Assembly: GCF_030269545.1 (NCBI RefSeq) | Contig: NZ_BSTN01000026.1 | Location: forward strand, 19,220-83,219 | DNA: 64,000 nt | Origin: Actinomadura sp. NBRC 104425 | Lineage (GTDB): Bacteria > Actinomycetota > Actinomycetes > Streptosporangiales > Streptosporangiaceae | Direction: 5' to 3' | In this document: piece after piece, positions 35,546 through 43,848 of the stretch | Numbering within the stretch: position 1 is the stretch's first letter | How the letters are laid out: each line of letters begins with the position of its first letter | The notes under the pieces: generated by a model | Database searches by the model: none | What the model was told of the DNA's origin: nothing | What the model saw: the letters and a program-made list of their open reading frames with translations, nothing else | Made by a program: the position numbers and the translations under genes

Positions 35546-36268
35546 ATGAATCCCAGCCATGAGCACTACCCGCCCCCGCAGGCGGCGCCGGGGCGGCCTT
35601 CGGGCTCCCCCCAGCCGGGCGTCACGCCCGCTGTGAACGCACCCGTGAACGCGGCTCCGGTGCAGGGCGCGGGCACGGCGTACGGTGCGGCCCCCAACGC
35701 AAGCGCACCGAGCCCAGGGGCGCCGACCCCGGGGGCACCCTCACCCGGTGCGCCCGCGGGCCCGCCGCAGTATCCGGCGGGGCAGGCGTTCGAGCCCGGG
35801 GGCGGGCTGGCGTGGGCGGGGATCTCCAAGCGGTACACCTGGCACCGGCGGATCGCGGCGACGCTGTGGGCGGTGCCGATCGCGGCGCTCGGGGCGTTCC
35901 TGGTGTCGCGCGGCGGCGGGGCGCTGGGGGCGGCCCTGTGGGGAGCGGCCGCGCTGATCTCGCTGATGCTGGCGTGGATCGTGGCCGAGCTGGCGTACCG
36001 GTCCTGGGGGTACGCCGAACGCGGCGACGACCTGCTCGTCATGCACGGCGTGTTCGTCAAGCGCCTGGTGGTGGTGCCGTACGGGCGGATGCAGTTCGTG
36101 GACGTGACGGCGGGGCTGCTGGAGCAGTGGATGGGCATCGCCACCGTCCGCATGCACACCGCGGCCGCCGCGACGGACGCGGTGATCCCCGGTCTGCCGG
36201 CCGCCGAGGCGGCCTCCCTGCGCGACCGTCTGGCGCAGAAGGGCGAGGAACGGAGCATGGGCCTTTGA
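35546..36268 (+). CDS. membrane PH-domain protein (YdbS-like)
   Basis: 240 aa. A Pro/Ala/Gly-rich N-terminus of about 95 residues (APSPGAPTPGAPSPGAPAGP) is followed by two membrane spans (AATLWAVPIAALGAFLV and ALWGAAALISLMLAWIVAEL) and a bacterial PH_2 domain (GVFVKRLVVVPYGRMQFVDV, LLEQWMGIATVRMHTAAA). Paired genes of this kind (ydbS/ydbT) are common. They are proposed to protect against antimicrobial stress in Bacillus; in actinobacteria the role is open. Stop overlaps the next TTG. Confidence 0.85.
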   Translation: MNPSHEHYPPPQAAPGRPSGSPQPGVTPAVNAPVNAAPVQGAGTAYGAAPNASAPSPGAPTPGAPSPGAPAGPPQYPAGQAFEPGGGLAWAGISKRYTWHRRIAATLWAVPIAALGAFLVSRGGGALGAALWGAAALISLMLAWIVAELAYRSWGYAERGDDLLVMHGVFVKRLVVVPYGRMQFVDVTAGLLEQWMGIATVRMHTAAAATDAVIPGLPAAEAASLRDRLAQKGEERSMGL

Positions 36269-37755
36269 CCGGCCCCGCCCGGCCTCCGGCGCCGTACGGA
36301 GGGCCGTACCGCGCCCCGGGTGCTTACGGGCCTCCCGCGCCTCCGGGGCCGTACCAGATGCCGCCGGGGTACCCGGCCGGACGTCCGTATCCGCCGGCGC
36401 CCGGCCCGCACGGGCCGTTCTACGGGCAGGCTCCGCCGCCGGTGCGGTTCTCGGAGGGCGTGCACCGGCTGCACTGGGCGACCGGGCCGCTGCGGACGTT
36501 CGTCATTCTCGCCGTCTACTTCGTGCTGCTGGGCCTGCCGTTGCTGCTGGCCCGGGACGACGACGGCGTCGTCCTCGCCATCACCCCCGAGTCGGTGGCG
36601 CGGTTCCTCGTCGTCACCATTCCCATGACGGGCATCGCCGTGGGCGTGGGGCTGTGGACGTGGCTGGCCCTGAGGTTCCGCGTAGACGGCGACGACCTGG
36701 TGGTGGAGACGGGGCTGCTGCGCAAACGCACGCGGCGCATCCCGCTGTCGCGCGTCCAGGCCATCGACGTGGTGAGGCCCCTGGTGACGCGGCTGTTCGC
36801 CTTGGCCGAAGTACGCGTGGAGTTGGCCGGGGGCGAGCAGAGCGAAATCGCCCTGCGTTACCTGGGGCGCAACACCGCGCAGCAGCTGCGCGCCGAACTG
36901 CTGGCGCGCGCGGCGGGTCTTCCCGGCCACACGCCCGAAGCGCCGGAACGGCCGTTGTGGCGGGTCTCCGGCGGGGCGCTGTTCGGGTCGCTGGTGTTGC
37001 GGCTGCCCGTCCTGGGCACGGCCCTGCTGCTGCTCCTGTCGCTGGTGTTGCTTGTGCTGTACGCGGAGCTGGGCATGCTGGCCGTGGCCATTCCGGCGCT
37101 GCTCGGCCTGGTGCGCGCCGTGGTCGCGCCCCTGGTGATGTACAGCGCCTTCACCGTGGCGACGTCCCCGGACGGGATACGGCTGCGGTACGGCCTTCTG
37201 GAGACCCGCATGCAGACCGTCCCTCCGGGGCGGGTGCAGGCCATCAGCATCGTGGAGCCGTCCCTTTGGCGGTCCTTCGGGTGGGCGCGGCTCGACGTGA
37301 CCGTGGCCGGGTACGCGGGGGAGCGCCAAGCGCTGTCGTCCGTGCTGCTGCCCGTGGCGCCCCGGCAGGTGGCGGTGCACCTGGTGGCGCAGGTGTTCCC
37401 GGGGGCGAACGTGGACGCCGTTCAGTTGCTGCCCGCCTCGTCCAAGGGCCTCGCGGGCGGAACGGCCGGCGCCGGCACCGACGACCACGTGTTCGTGACC
37501 CGGCACGGCTTCCTCTGCCGCCGCACGGACGTGATCGCTCACGCGCGGGCGCAGAGCGTGCGGCTGACGGTGAATCCGCTGCAGCGCCTGCTGGGGCTGG
37601 CCACCGTCCACATCGACGCGCCGCCGGGCCCGGTGCGGGTCGCGGCGGCCGACCGCGACCTCGGCGAGGCCCGCGCCATCGTCGAGTCGACGGCACGGCG
37701 CGCCCAGGCCGCGCGGGCCGTCGACGGAGACCCCGGCCGCTGGGCCGCCCGCTGA
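36265..37755 (+). CDS. multi-PH-domain membrane protein (YdbT-like)
   Basis: 496 aa from TTG 36265, which overlaps the previous TGA (TTGA); no other start fits. A Pro/Gly/Tyr-rich N-terminus (PYGGPYRAPGAYGPPAPPGP) precedes three PH_2 units, seen by the repeated pattern LLRKRTRRIPLSRVQAIDVV, LLETRMQTVPPGRVQAISIV and FLCRRTDVIAHARAQSVRLT. Four membrane spans separate them (around residues 80-100, 115-135, 250-290). It should form a complex with the preceding protein in the membrane. Confidence 0.85.
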   Translation: MTGPARPPAPYGGPYRAPGAYGPPAPPGPYQMPPGYPAGRPYPPAPGPHGPFYGQAPPPVRFSEGVHRLHWATGPLRTFVILAVYFVLLGLPLLLARDDDGVVLAITPESVARFLVVTIPMTGIAVGVGLWTWLALRFRVDGDDLVVETGLLRKRTRRIPLSRVQAIDVVRPLVTRLFALAEVRVELAGGEQSEIALRYLGRNTAQQLRAELLARAAGLPGHTPEAPERPLWRVSGGALFGSLVLRLPVLGTALLLLLSLVLLVLYAELGMLAVAIPALLGLVRAVVAPLVMYSAFTVATSPDGIRLRYGLLETRMQTVPPGRVQAISIVEPSLWRSFGWARLDVTVAGYAGERQALSSVLLPVAPRQVAVHLVAQVFPGANVDAVQLLPASSKGLAGGTAGAGTDDHVFVTRHGFLCRRTDVIAHARAQSVRLTVNPLQRLLGLATVHIDAPPGPVRVAAADRDLGEARAIVESTARRAQAARAVDGDPGRWAAR

Positions 37756-37791
37756 CCCGGTGCCGGGCCCGCGCAGGTGCTGAGGAGCCGG

Positions 37792-37839
37792 CTTGTGCTC
37801 GGCGTACAGCCCGGCCTCGATGCGCTTGGCCGGCTCCAC
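37792..37839 (-). pseudogene. fossil of primary sigma-factor region 1.2
   Basis: On the minus strand 16 codons read VEPAKRIEAGLYAEHK. This matches the region 1.2 phrase of sigma-70 primary factors (E-x-AKRIEAGL-A-E-K-L). The frame on either side gives unrelated Pro/Arg-rich sequence, so only this piece is recognisable. It lies between the PH-domain gene and the P450. It is probably the relic of a deleted hrdB/sigB-type gene. Confidence 0.5.
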
Positions 37840-37954
37840 CCTGCCCGGCGCCGGGCGCAGTCGGCCGAGCAGCGCGCCCGGGGCGCCGCGCGGGTGGCGG
37901 TGGCGTCCCCTGCGACAGTGGGGTTTATGCAGATTGAGGCTTAGAGTCCGGTGT

Positions 37955-39193
37955 ATGAGCCTCCGGGGTATGAGCGAAGCCTCCGCGGCGGAGCGGGAGT
38001 ACGATCCGTGGTCGCCCGAGTTCGTGGCGGACCCGTATCCGGTGTACGCGCGGCTGCGCGCCGAGCGGCCCGTCTTCTACCACGAGCCCACGGACCAGTG
38101 GGTGGTCACCCGGCACGCGGACGTGGACGCGCTGCTGCGCGACCGGCGTCTCGGCCGGTCCTACCTGCACGTCGCCACGCACGAGGAGTTCGGCCGCGAG
38201 CCCGAGCCGGAGTTCCTCAAGCCGTTCTGGGACCTGATCCGCGCCGGGATGCTGGACGTGGAGCCGCCCGTGCACACCAGGCTCCGGCGGCTGGTGTCCA
38301 AGGCGTTCACCGCGCGGATGGTGGAGGGGCTGCGGCCCATGATCCGCGGGCTGGCCGAGGAGCTGGCCGGGGCGCTGGCCGCCGAGGGCGGCGGCGACCT
38401 GCTGGCCGAGGTCGCCGAGCCGCTGCCGGTCACCGTGATCGCCGAGATGCTGGGCGTGCCCGCGTCCGACCGCGGCCTGCTGCGGCCCTGGTCGGCCGAC
38501 ATCTGCGGGATGTACGAGCTGAACCCGTCGCCGGAGGCGCAGCGCACGGCGGTGCGCGCCGCCGTGGAGTTCTCCGACTACCTGCGCGGCCTGGCCCGCC
38601 GGCGGCGGGCCGCGCCCCGCGACGACCTGATCAGCGCGCTGGCCCAGGTGGTGGACGAGGGCGACCGGCTCACCGAGGACGAGCTGGTCGGCACCTGCGT
38701 GCTGCTGCTCAACGCCGGGCACGAGGCGACGGTGAACGCCACCGGCAACGCCTGGTGGGCGCTGTTCCGCAACCCCGGTGAGCTGGAGCGGCTGCGCGCC
38801 GACCACTCGCTGGTGCCGTCGGCCGTCGAGGAACTGCTGCGCTACGACACCCCGGCGCCGATGTTCGAGCGGTGGGTGCTGGAGGACATCCAGGTGGCGG
38901 GGGTCGACATTCCGCGCGGCGCGGAGGTGGCGCTGCAGTTCGCCTCCGCCAACCGGGACGAGGCCGTGTTCCCCGAGCCGGACCGCCTCGACCTGGGACG
39001 CGCCCCCAATCCGCACATCACGTTCGGACTGGGCATCCACTACTGCCTGGGCGCCCCGCTGGGCCGCATCGAGCTGGCCGAGTCGTTCGGCGCGCTGCTG
39101 CGGCTCGCCCCGCGCATGCGGCTGGTGGACGAGCCCGAGTGGAAGCCCGGGTTCGTCCTGCGCGGCCTGCGGGCGCTGAACGTGGAAATCTAA
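37955..39193 (+). CDS. cytochrome P450
   Basis: 412 aa from ATG 37955; ATG 37970 (MSEASAAERE) is also possible. The heme ligand loop FGLGIHYCLGAPLGRIE has Cys near residue 364. The I-helix is LLNAGHEATVNATGN, the variant acid-alcohol pair E-A instead of E-T, and the ExxR pair is EELLR. It is a class I bacterial monooxygenase that needs ferredoxin and a reductase, neither of which is beside it. The substrate is unknown. A -10-like TAGAGT (about 37942) is just upstream. Confidence 0.92.
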   Translation: MSLRGMSEASAAEREYDPWSPEFVADPYPVYARLRAERPVFYHEPTDQWVVTRHADVDALLRDRRLGRSYLHVATHEEFGREPEPEFLKPFWDLIRAGMLDVEPPVHTRLRRLVSKAFTARMVEGLRPMIRGLAEELAGALAAEGGGDLLAEVAEPLPVTVIAEMLGVPASDRGLLRPWSADICGMYELNPSPEAQRTAVRAAVEFSDYLRGLARRRRAAPRDDLISALAQVVDEGDRLTEDELVGTCVLLLNAGHEATVNATGNAWWALFRNPGELERLRADHSLVPSAVEELLRYDTPAPMFERWVLEDIQVAGVDIPRGAEVALQFASANRDEAVFPEPDRLDLGRAPNPHITFGLGIHYCLGAPLGRIELAESFGALLRLAPRMRLVDEPEWKPGFVLRGLRALNVEI

Positions 39194-39206
39194 AAAGCGT
39201 CGAGGT

Positions 39207-40223
39207 TCAGACGGCCGCCCGCGCGGCCAGGGACGCCGGCATGTCGATGCCCACGGTCTGCGCGAGCCACCCGAAGCTCCCCAGCCCGTCGGGGTCGATC
39301 AGCTCGGCGTCCTCGCCGGCCGCGCACAGGGCCGCGACGTACGCCCGGGGGGCGCTGCGCGCCATCTCCACAGGGGGACGCTCGCCGGTCAGGCCGAGGG
39401 CGCGCAGGGCTTCGCGCTGGGTGGTCAGCAACGAGGCGGTCGCCCCGGCCTCCTCCCCGGCCGTCGTGCACGCGTCCAGCGCCACGTGGGCCGTGATGTC
39501 GCACGAACCGTCGGGCACGGCGGGGACGGCCGCGCCGTCGCGGTAGCCGGTCAGCGTCCCGTAGACGGGACGGGACGCGCGGGTGTGGGAGTAGTCGACG
39601 GCCACGGCCAGGCCACGGCGCAGCCGTCCGATGACCGAGGCCCACGCGGTGCAGCGCGGATGGCCCACCTCCGCGCGGTCGCCGGGCTCGCGCAGCGGCC
39701 ACCACCGCGCCAGCCAGCGGCGGTCCTCGGCGGACGGCTCCGGGCCGGGGCGCTCCTCGCCGGTGGCGGGGTCCACCAGCACGGTGCGCGGCCCGGCGGC
39801 GGTCTGCTCGACCACGTCGAGCGGCACGTTGTCCAGCCACTCGTTGGCGATGACCATGCCGGTGACGGCGTCCGGCAGGTCGTCGCGCCAGCAGATCCGG
39901 TCGGGCAGGCCGGGCGGGCGCGGCGCGATCTCCACGGCGGTGGGCGCCAGCCGCGCGCCGAGGCCGGGGTCGACGGCGTCGAGGATGCCCGCCAGCAGCC
40001 GGCCGGATCCGGCGCCCACGTCGACCAGGTCGACGCGGGGCGGATGGCCCAGCGCGGCGTCCACCTCGCCCAGCAGCCGGGCCATGGCCTCGGCGAACCG
40101 GGGCGAGGCGTGCACGGAGGTGCGGAAATGGTCCCCGGGGTTCTCCCCGCGCCGGTAGAACCCGTCCCGCCCGTACAGCGCCTGCTCCATCGCCGTGCGC
40201 CACGTCACCCACACCGCCGCCAC
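39207..40223 (-). CDS. SAM-dependent methyltransferase, MidA/DUF185-like
   Basis: 338 aa. The SAM motif VDLVDVGAGSGRLLAGIL and the post-motif ANEWLDNVPLDVV identify the MidA (NDUFAF7-like) family, whose eukaryotic member methylates the 49-kDa complex I subunit. It is near a nuoD paralogue, which is suggestive because the human enzyme modifies the NuoD homologue; this link is inference. GTG start at 40223; convergent with the P450, with a 13-bp gap. Confidence 0.82.
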   Translation of the reverse strand: MAAVWVTWRTAMEQALYGRDGFYRRGENPGDHFRTSVHASPRFAEAMARLLGEVDAALGHPPRVDLVDVGAGSGRLLAGILDAVDPGLGARLAPTAVEIAPRPPGLPDRICWRDDLPDAVTGMVIANEWLDNVPLDVVEQTAAGPRTVLVDPATGEERPGPEPSAEDRRWLARWWPLREPGDRAEVGHPRCTAWASVIGRLRRGLAVAVDYSHTRASRPVYGTLTGYRDGAAVPAVPDGSCDITAHVALDACTTAGEEAGATASLLTTQREALRALGLTGERPPVEMARSAPRAYVAALCAAGEDAELIDPDGLGSFGWLAQTVGIDMPASLAARAAV

Positions 40224-40369
40224 ACCTTGACGTTACCGGCTGGCGGCGCGCCGCGAGCGGAGGACGGCGGCCGCCGGACGCGCCCGCCGACGAGGTTCCT
40301 CCCCCAGGGGTAGGCGGGTCCGACCGCAGGCTGATCCCGGGTGACGTGCGCGTGCCTAGGGTGGACGGC

Positions 40370-41575
40370 ATGGTCGGCGGAGCCTGGGATTGGGTGCGGC
40401 GCAAACGCCCCCTCGTGGACTGCTTCTTCGCCTCGCCGTTACTGCTGATGACGGTCCCCGGGATCTACGGCGGGAGGGGCGGCATCGGCCCCTGGGAGGG
40501 CGCGGCGCTGATCGCGGGGCTGCTCGGTCCGATGGCGCTGCGCCGCACGCTTCCGCGCACGACGTTCGCCGCGGTGGCGCTGGTGTCGTTCGTGCAGTGG
40601 GCGGCGGGCCTGAACGTCGTCCCGGCGAACGCCGCGGTGCTGATGGGGCTGTACACCGTCGCGGCGGGGCCGTCGTTCCGGTGGGGGCTGGCCGCGCTGG
40701 CCGTGACGGTGGTGGGCGCGGCGATGGCGGCGGCGCGGTACATCAGCGACGGCGACCAGTTCAGGTACGCCTTCCTGATGCTGGCGGGCATGGCGCTGGG
40801 GGTGTGGCTGCTGGGGCTGCACATGCGCACGCGCCGCCAGTACCTGCGGTCCCTGGAGGAGCGGGCCGAGCGGCTGGAACGCGAGCGCGAGACCGAGGTG
40901 CGGATCGCCATGGCCGCCGAGCGGGCCCGCATCGCGCGCGAGCTGCACGACGTGGTGGCGCACAACGTCAGCGTGATCGTCGTGCAGGCGGACGGCGCCT
41001 GGTACGCCATGGAGGGCGATCCGGCCCGGGCGCGGCGCGCGCTGGAGGCGATCTCGACGACGGGGCGGCAGGCGCTGACCGAGATGCGGCGGCTGCTGGG
41101 CGTGCTGCGCGAGGGCGGCGAGGCGGAGCCGTCCCAGGCGGCCGCGCCGGAGCCGCCCGAGGGCGCGTACGCGCCGCAGCCCGGAGTGGACCAGCTCGGC
41201 GACCTGGTGGAGAAGGTGCGCGCGGCCGGGCTGCCGGTGGAGTTCGACAGCGAGGGGACGCCACCGGAGATGTCGCAGGGGCGGGAGCTGACCGTCTTCC
41301 GGATCGTCCAGGAGGCGCTGACCAATACCCTCAAGCACGGCGGACCGCACGCCACCGCCCGGGTCCGGCTCCGCTACGGCGCCGATGCGCTGGAGATCGA
41401 GGTGACCGACGACGGGCGCGGCGCCGCGGCGGCCGACGACGGCCGCGGGCACGGCCTGGCCGGGATGCGCGAGCGCGTTGCGGTGTACGGGGGGCACGTG
41501 CGCGCCGGTCCGCGGCCGGGCGGCGGTTTCGAGGTGGTCGCGAAGATCCCGTTGCGCGAGGAGGTCAGGACGTGA
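40370..41575 (+). CDS. sensor histidine kinase (HisKA_3 type)
   Basis: 401 aa. Five to six membrane helices (residues about 15-150) are followed by HisKA_3 with the phospho-acceptor His in ARIARELHDVVAHNVSVIVV, and an HATPase_c domain (RIVQEALTNTLKHGGPHATA, VTDDGRG, GHGLAGMRERVAVYGG). This is the NarL-type kinase class. ATG 40370 with GGTGG upstream was chosen over GTG 40346. The stop overlaps the GTG of the regulator gene. The signal is unknown; no separate extracytoplasmic sensor domain is seen. Confidence 0.92.
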   Translation: MVGGAWDWVRRKRPLVDCFFASPLLLMTVPGIYGGRGGIGPWEGAALIAGLLGPMALRRTLPRTTFAAVALVSFVQWAAGLNVVPANAAVLMGLYTVAAGPSFRWGLAALAVTVVGAAMAAARYISDGDQFRYAFLMLAGMALGVWLLGLHMRTRRQYLRSLEERAERLERERETEVRIAMAAERARIARELHDVVAHNVSVIVVQADGAWYAMEGDPARARRALEAISTTGRQALTEMRRLLGVLREGGEAEPSQAAAPEPPEGAYAPQPGVDQLGDLVEKVRAAGLPVEFDSEGTPPEMSQGRELTVFRIVQEALTNTLKHGGPHATARVRLRYGADALEIEVTDDGRGAAAADDGRGHGLAGMRERVAVYGGHVRAGPRPGGGFEVVAKIPLREEVRT

Positions 41576-42297
41576 GCGAGCCGCGGTGGGCCGACAGCGC
41601 GCCCGACGGCGAGCGGCCGGTGCGAGTGCTGCTGGTGGACGACCAGGAGCTGGTGCGGGCAGGCTTCACGATGGTGCTGGACGCCCAGCCCGACATCGAG
41701 GTCGTCGGGGAGGCCGGGGACGGCGCGCAGGCCCTGGAGCGGCTGCGGTCCACGCGCGCCGACGTGGTGCTCATGGACGTGCGGATGCCGCGCATGGACG
41801 GCATCGAGGCGACCCGTCGGATCGTGTCCGGCGCGTATCCGGGCCCGCCCAAGGTGATCATCCTGACCACGTTCGACCTCGACGAGTACGCGTTCGCCGC
41901 GATCAAGGCGGGGGCCGGGGGGTTCCTGCTCAAGGACGCCGGGCCGGCGCAGCTGGTCGAGGCGATCCGGGCGGTGCACTCGGGCGACGCGGTGGTGGCG
42001 CCCAGCACGACCCGGCGGCTGCTGGACCGGTTCGCCGTGCACCTGCCGGACGCCGAGCGCAAGGCGGTGGGGGCGCTGGACGCGCTGACCGAGCGCGAAC
42101 GCGAGGTGCTGCTGCTGGTGGCGCGCGGGCTGTCCAACGCCGAGATCGCCGGGCGGCTGTACGTGTCGGAGGCGACCGTCAAGACGCATATGGGGCGGAT
42201 CCTGACCAAACTGGGGCTGCGGGACCGGGTCCAGGCGGTGGTGTTCGCGTACGAGACGGGGCTGGTCAAAAGCGGGCAGAACACTCACGGTGAGTAA
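41572..42297 (+). CDS. NarL/LuxR-type response regulator
   Basis: 241 aa. Receiver domain with VLLVDDQELVRAGF, phospho-Asp in VLMDVRMPRMDGIEA, and the conserved K in FLLKDAGPAQLVEAI. The LuxR HTH follows (LTEREREVLLLVARGLSNAE, TVKTHMGRILTKLGLRDR). GTG 41572 overlaps the kinase stop (GTGA). It should activate or repress promoters in answer to the membrane kinase; the closely following chaplin gene is a candidate target. Confidence 0.94.
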   Translation: MSEPRWADSAPDGERPVRVLLVDDQELVRAGFTMVLDAQPDIEVVGEAGDGAQALERLRSTRADVVLMDVRMPRMDGIEATRRIVSGAYPGPPKVIILTTFDLDEYAFAAIKAGAGGFLLKDAGPAQLVEAIRAVHSGDAVVAPSTTRRLLDRFAVHLPDAERKAVGALDALTEREREVLLLVARGLSNAEIAGRLYVSEATVKTHMGRILTKLGLRDRVQAVVFAYETGLVKSGQNTHGE

Positions 42298-42356
42298 TGA
42301 AACCATTGCGCTGAGGTGACTTTTTGTGCCCCAAGTTGCCGAACGCTTTTCATTAC

Positions 42357-42395
42357 CGGTGAGTAGCTGAGTAACTATCGATGGTTACCTCACCG
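42357..42395 (+). promoter_or_regulatory. nested inverted repeats upstream of chaplin gene
   Basis: CGGTGA (42357-42362) pairs with TCACCG (42390-42395), and inside it GTAAC (42371-42375) pairs with GTTAC (42384-42388). A related palindrome ACTCAC-G-GTGAGT lies at 42284-42296, at the end of the response regulator. The GGTGAGTA words recur within 170 bases of the chaplin start and could be operator half sites. Binding protein unknown. Confidence 0.4.
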
Positions 42396-42456
42396 AGGTG
42401 ACGCGCCATGCGAGTGGCGGGGCCCGTCCGGGCCCCGACAAATCGGGAGGATTCAC

Positions 42457-42717
42457 GTGCTCAAGAAGCTCGCCGCCACCGGCGTCCTCGGCTTCGCCGT
42501 CTCCGGTGCCGCCCTGATGGCCGCGGCGCCCGCCAACGCCGACATCGTCACCAGCGGCGCCGGCGGGGTGCTCTCCGGCAACCAGATCCCCGTCACGGTC
42601 AACGTGCCGGTCAACGTCTGCGGCAACTCCACGCAGGTGATCAACGTCATCGGCTTCGCCGGCGCCAAGTGCAAGGGCGGCGCCGCGGTGGTCTACCCCC
42701 GGCGGCACGGCTACTGA
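42457..42717 (+). CDS. short chaplin
   Basis: 86 aa. A signal peptide (LKKLAATGVLGFAVSGAALM...APANA) is followed by one chaplin domain: GNQIPVTVNVPVNVCGNSTQ...FAGAKC, with two cysteines 22 residues apart that should form a disulfide. Secreted chaplins assemble into amyloid-like films that lower surface tension during aerial growth, so the host is probably filamentous. It lacks an LPXTG anchor, so it is of the short type. GTG start with GGGAGG 6-8 bases upstream. Confidence 0.92.
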   Translation: MLKKLAATGVLGFAVSGAALMAAAPANADIVTSGAGGVLSGNQIPVTVNVPVNVCGNSTQVINVIGFAGAKCKGGAAVVYPRRHGY

Positions 42718-42800
42718 TCCGCCGCCACTGATCCGCCGCCGCTGATCGGCACGGCGCAGACCCGGGGGCGCCGCCGCTGATCGGCGCACGGCAGGCGATG

Positions 42801-42837
42801 AGAGCGCCGGAGACCGCGAACTGGTCTCCGGCGCTCT
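42801..42837 (+). terminator. 15-bp perfect hairpin after chaplin
   Basis: AGAGCGCCGGAGACC pairs with GGTCTCCGGCGCTCT around a 7-base loop, about 85 bases after the chaplin stop. Only TGTCGT follows, so it is an I-shaped or weak intrinsic terminator. Short CTGATCCGCCGC repeats lie between it and the gene. Confidence 0.8.
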
Positions 42838-43017
42838 GTCGTGTGCGCGGTGGGCGTCAGGTCGGCTCGCCGGGGGACGGGGCCGTACGACTCAGGTCGT
42901 ATGCGGCGCCGCGCGGTAGCCCAGGCGCCGACACCGATCGTGGCCGCGCGGTCGATGGCGAGGCGGCGCCGGATTCCTAGCGTGGAGCACGTTGTCCACG
43001 TCCACGAAGGAGCCAGC

Positions 43018-43845
43018 GTGACCAGCACGTTCACCAGCCCCGGCGAAGGGGCGGCCGCGTCCGCCGGGGCCGCCGCGCCGCCCGCCGTCACCGCCGTCGA
43101 GGTGTCCAAGGTGTACGGCAGCGGCGACGCCGCGGTGCACGCGCTGCGCGGGGTCAGCGTCGCGTTCGCCCGCGGCGCGTTCACCGCGATCATGGGCCCG
43201 TCCGGGTCCGGCAAGTCCACCCTCATGCACTGCCTGGCCGGGCTCGACACCGTCAGCGGCGGCCGGGTCATGCTCGGCGACACCCGGCTGACCGGCCTGA
43301 AGGACCGGCAGCTGACGCTGCTGCGCCGCGACCGCATCGGGTTCATCTTCCAGGCGTTCAACCTGCTGCCGACCCTCACCGCCGAGCAGAACATCCGGCT
43401 GCCCCTCGAACTGGCCGGACGCAAGGCCGACCAGGCGTGGTTCGACCGCGTCGTCGACGTGGTCGGCCTGCGCGACCGGCTCGGCCACCGGCCCAATCAG
43501 CTGTCGGGCGGCCAGCAGCAGCGGGTCGCGTGCGCCCGCGCCCTCGTCGCACGGCCCGAGGTGATCTTCGCGGACGAGCCCACCGGCAACCTGGACTCCC
43601 GCGCGGGCGCCGAGGTGCTCGGCTTCCTGCGGGCGTCGGTCCGGGAGATGGGGCAGACGATCGTGATGGTCACCCACGACCCGGTGGCCGCCTCATACGC
43701 CGACCGCGTGGTGTTCCTGCGCGACGGCGAGATCGTCTCGGAGCTCTTCCAGCCGACCCCCGACACCGTGCTCGACCGGCTCGCCCGCATCACCGGGGGC
43801 GCCGGGGAGCCGTCCGCCGGGAACGAGCAGAACCTGGCGGGCTGA
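43018..43845 (+). CDS. ABC transporter ATP-binding protein (MacB/LolD type)
   Basis: 275 aa. Walker A GPSGSGKST, Q-loop (FIFQAFNLLPTLTAEQN), signature LSGGQQQRVACARAL, Walker B VIFADEPTGNLDS and the H-loop VTHDP are all present. GTG 43018 has GAAGGAG at ideal distance. It should power the FtsX-type permease encoded 3 bases further on. This MacB-like class drives extrusion of peptides, lipids or antibiotics, or signals through the membrane; substrate unknown. Confidence 0.93.
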   Translation: MTSTFTSPGEGAAASAGAAAPPAVTAVEVSKVYGSGDAAVHALRGVSVAFARGAFTAIMGPSGSGKSTLMHCLAGLDTVSGGRVMLGDTRLTGLKDRQLTLLRRDRIGFIFQAFNLLPTLTAEQNIRLPLELAGRKADQAWFDRVVDVVGLRDRLGHRPNQLSGGQQQRVACARALVARPEVIFADEPTGNLDSRAGAEVLGFLRASVREMGQTIVMVTHDPVAASYADRVVFLRDGEIVSELFQPTPDTVLDRLARITGGAGEPSAGNEQNLAG

Positions 43846-43848
43846 GCG

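Noticed and set aside
35566..37839. 757-codon minus-strand frame over the PH-domain pair
   Set aside because: Shadow of the plus-strand genes; only its first 16 codons (37792-37839) resemble a protein, and these are reported separately as a sigma-factor fossil.
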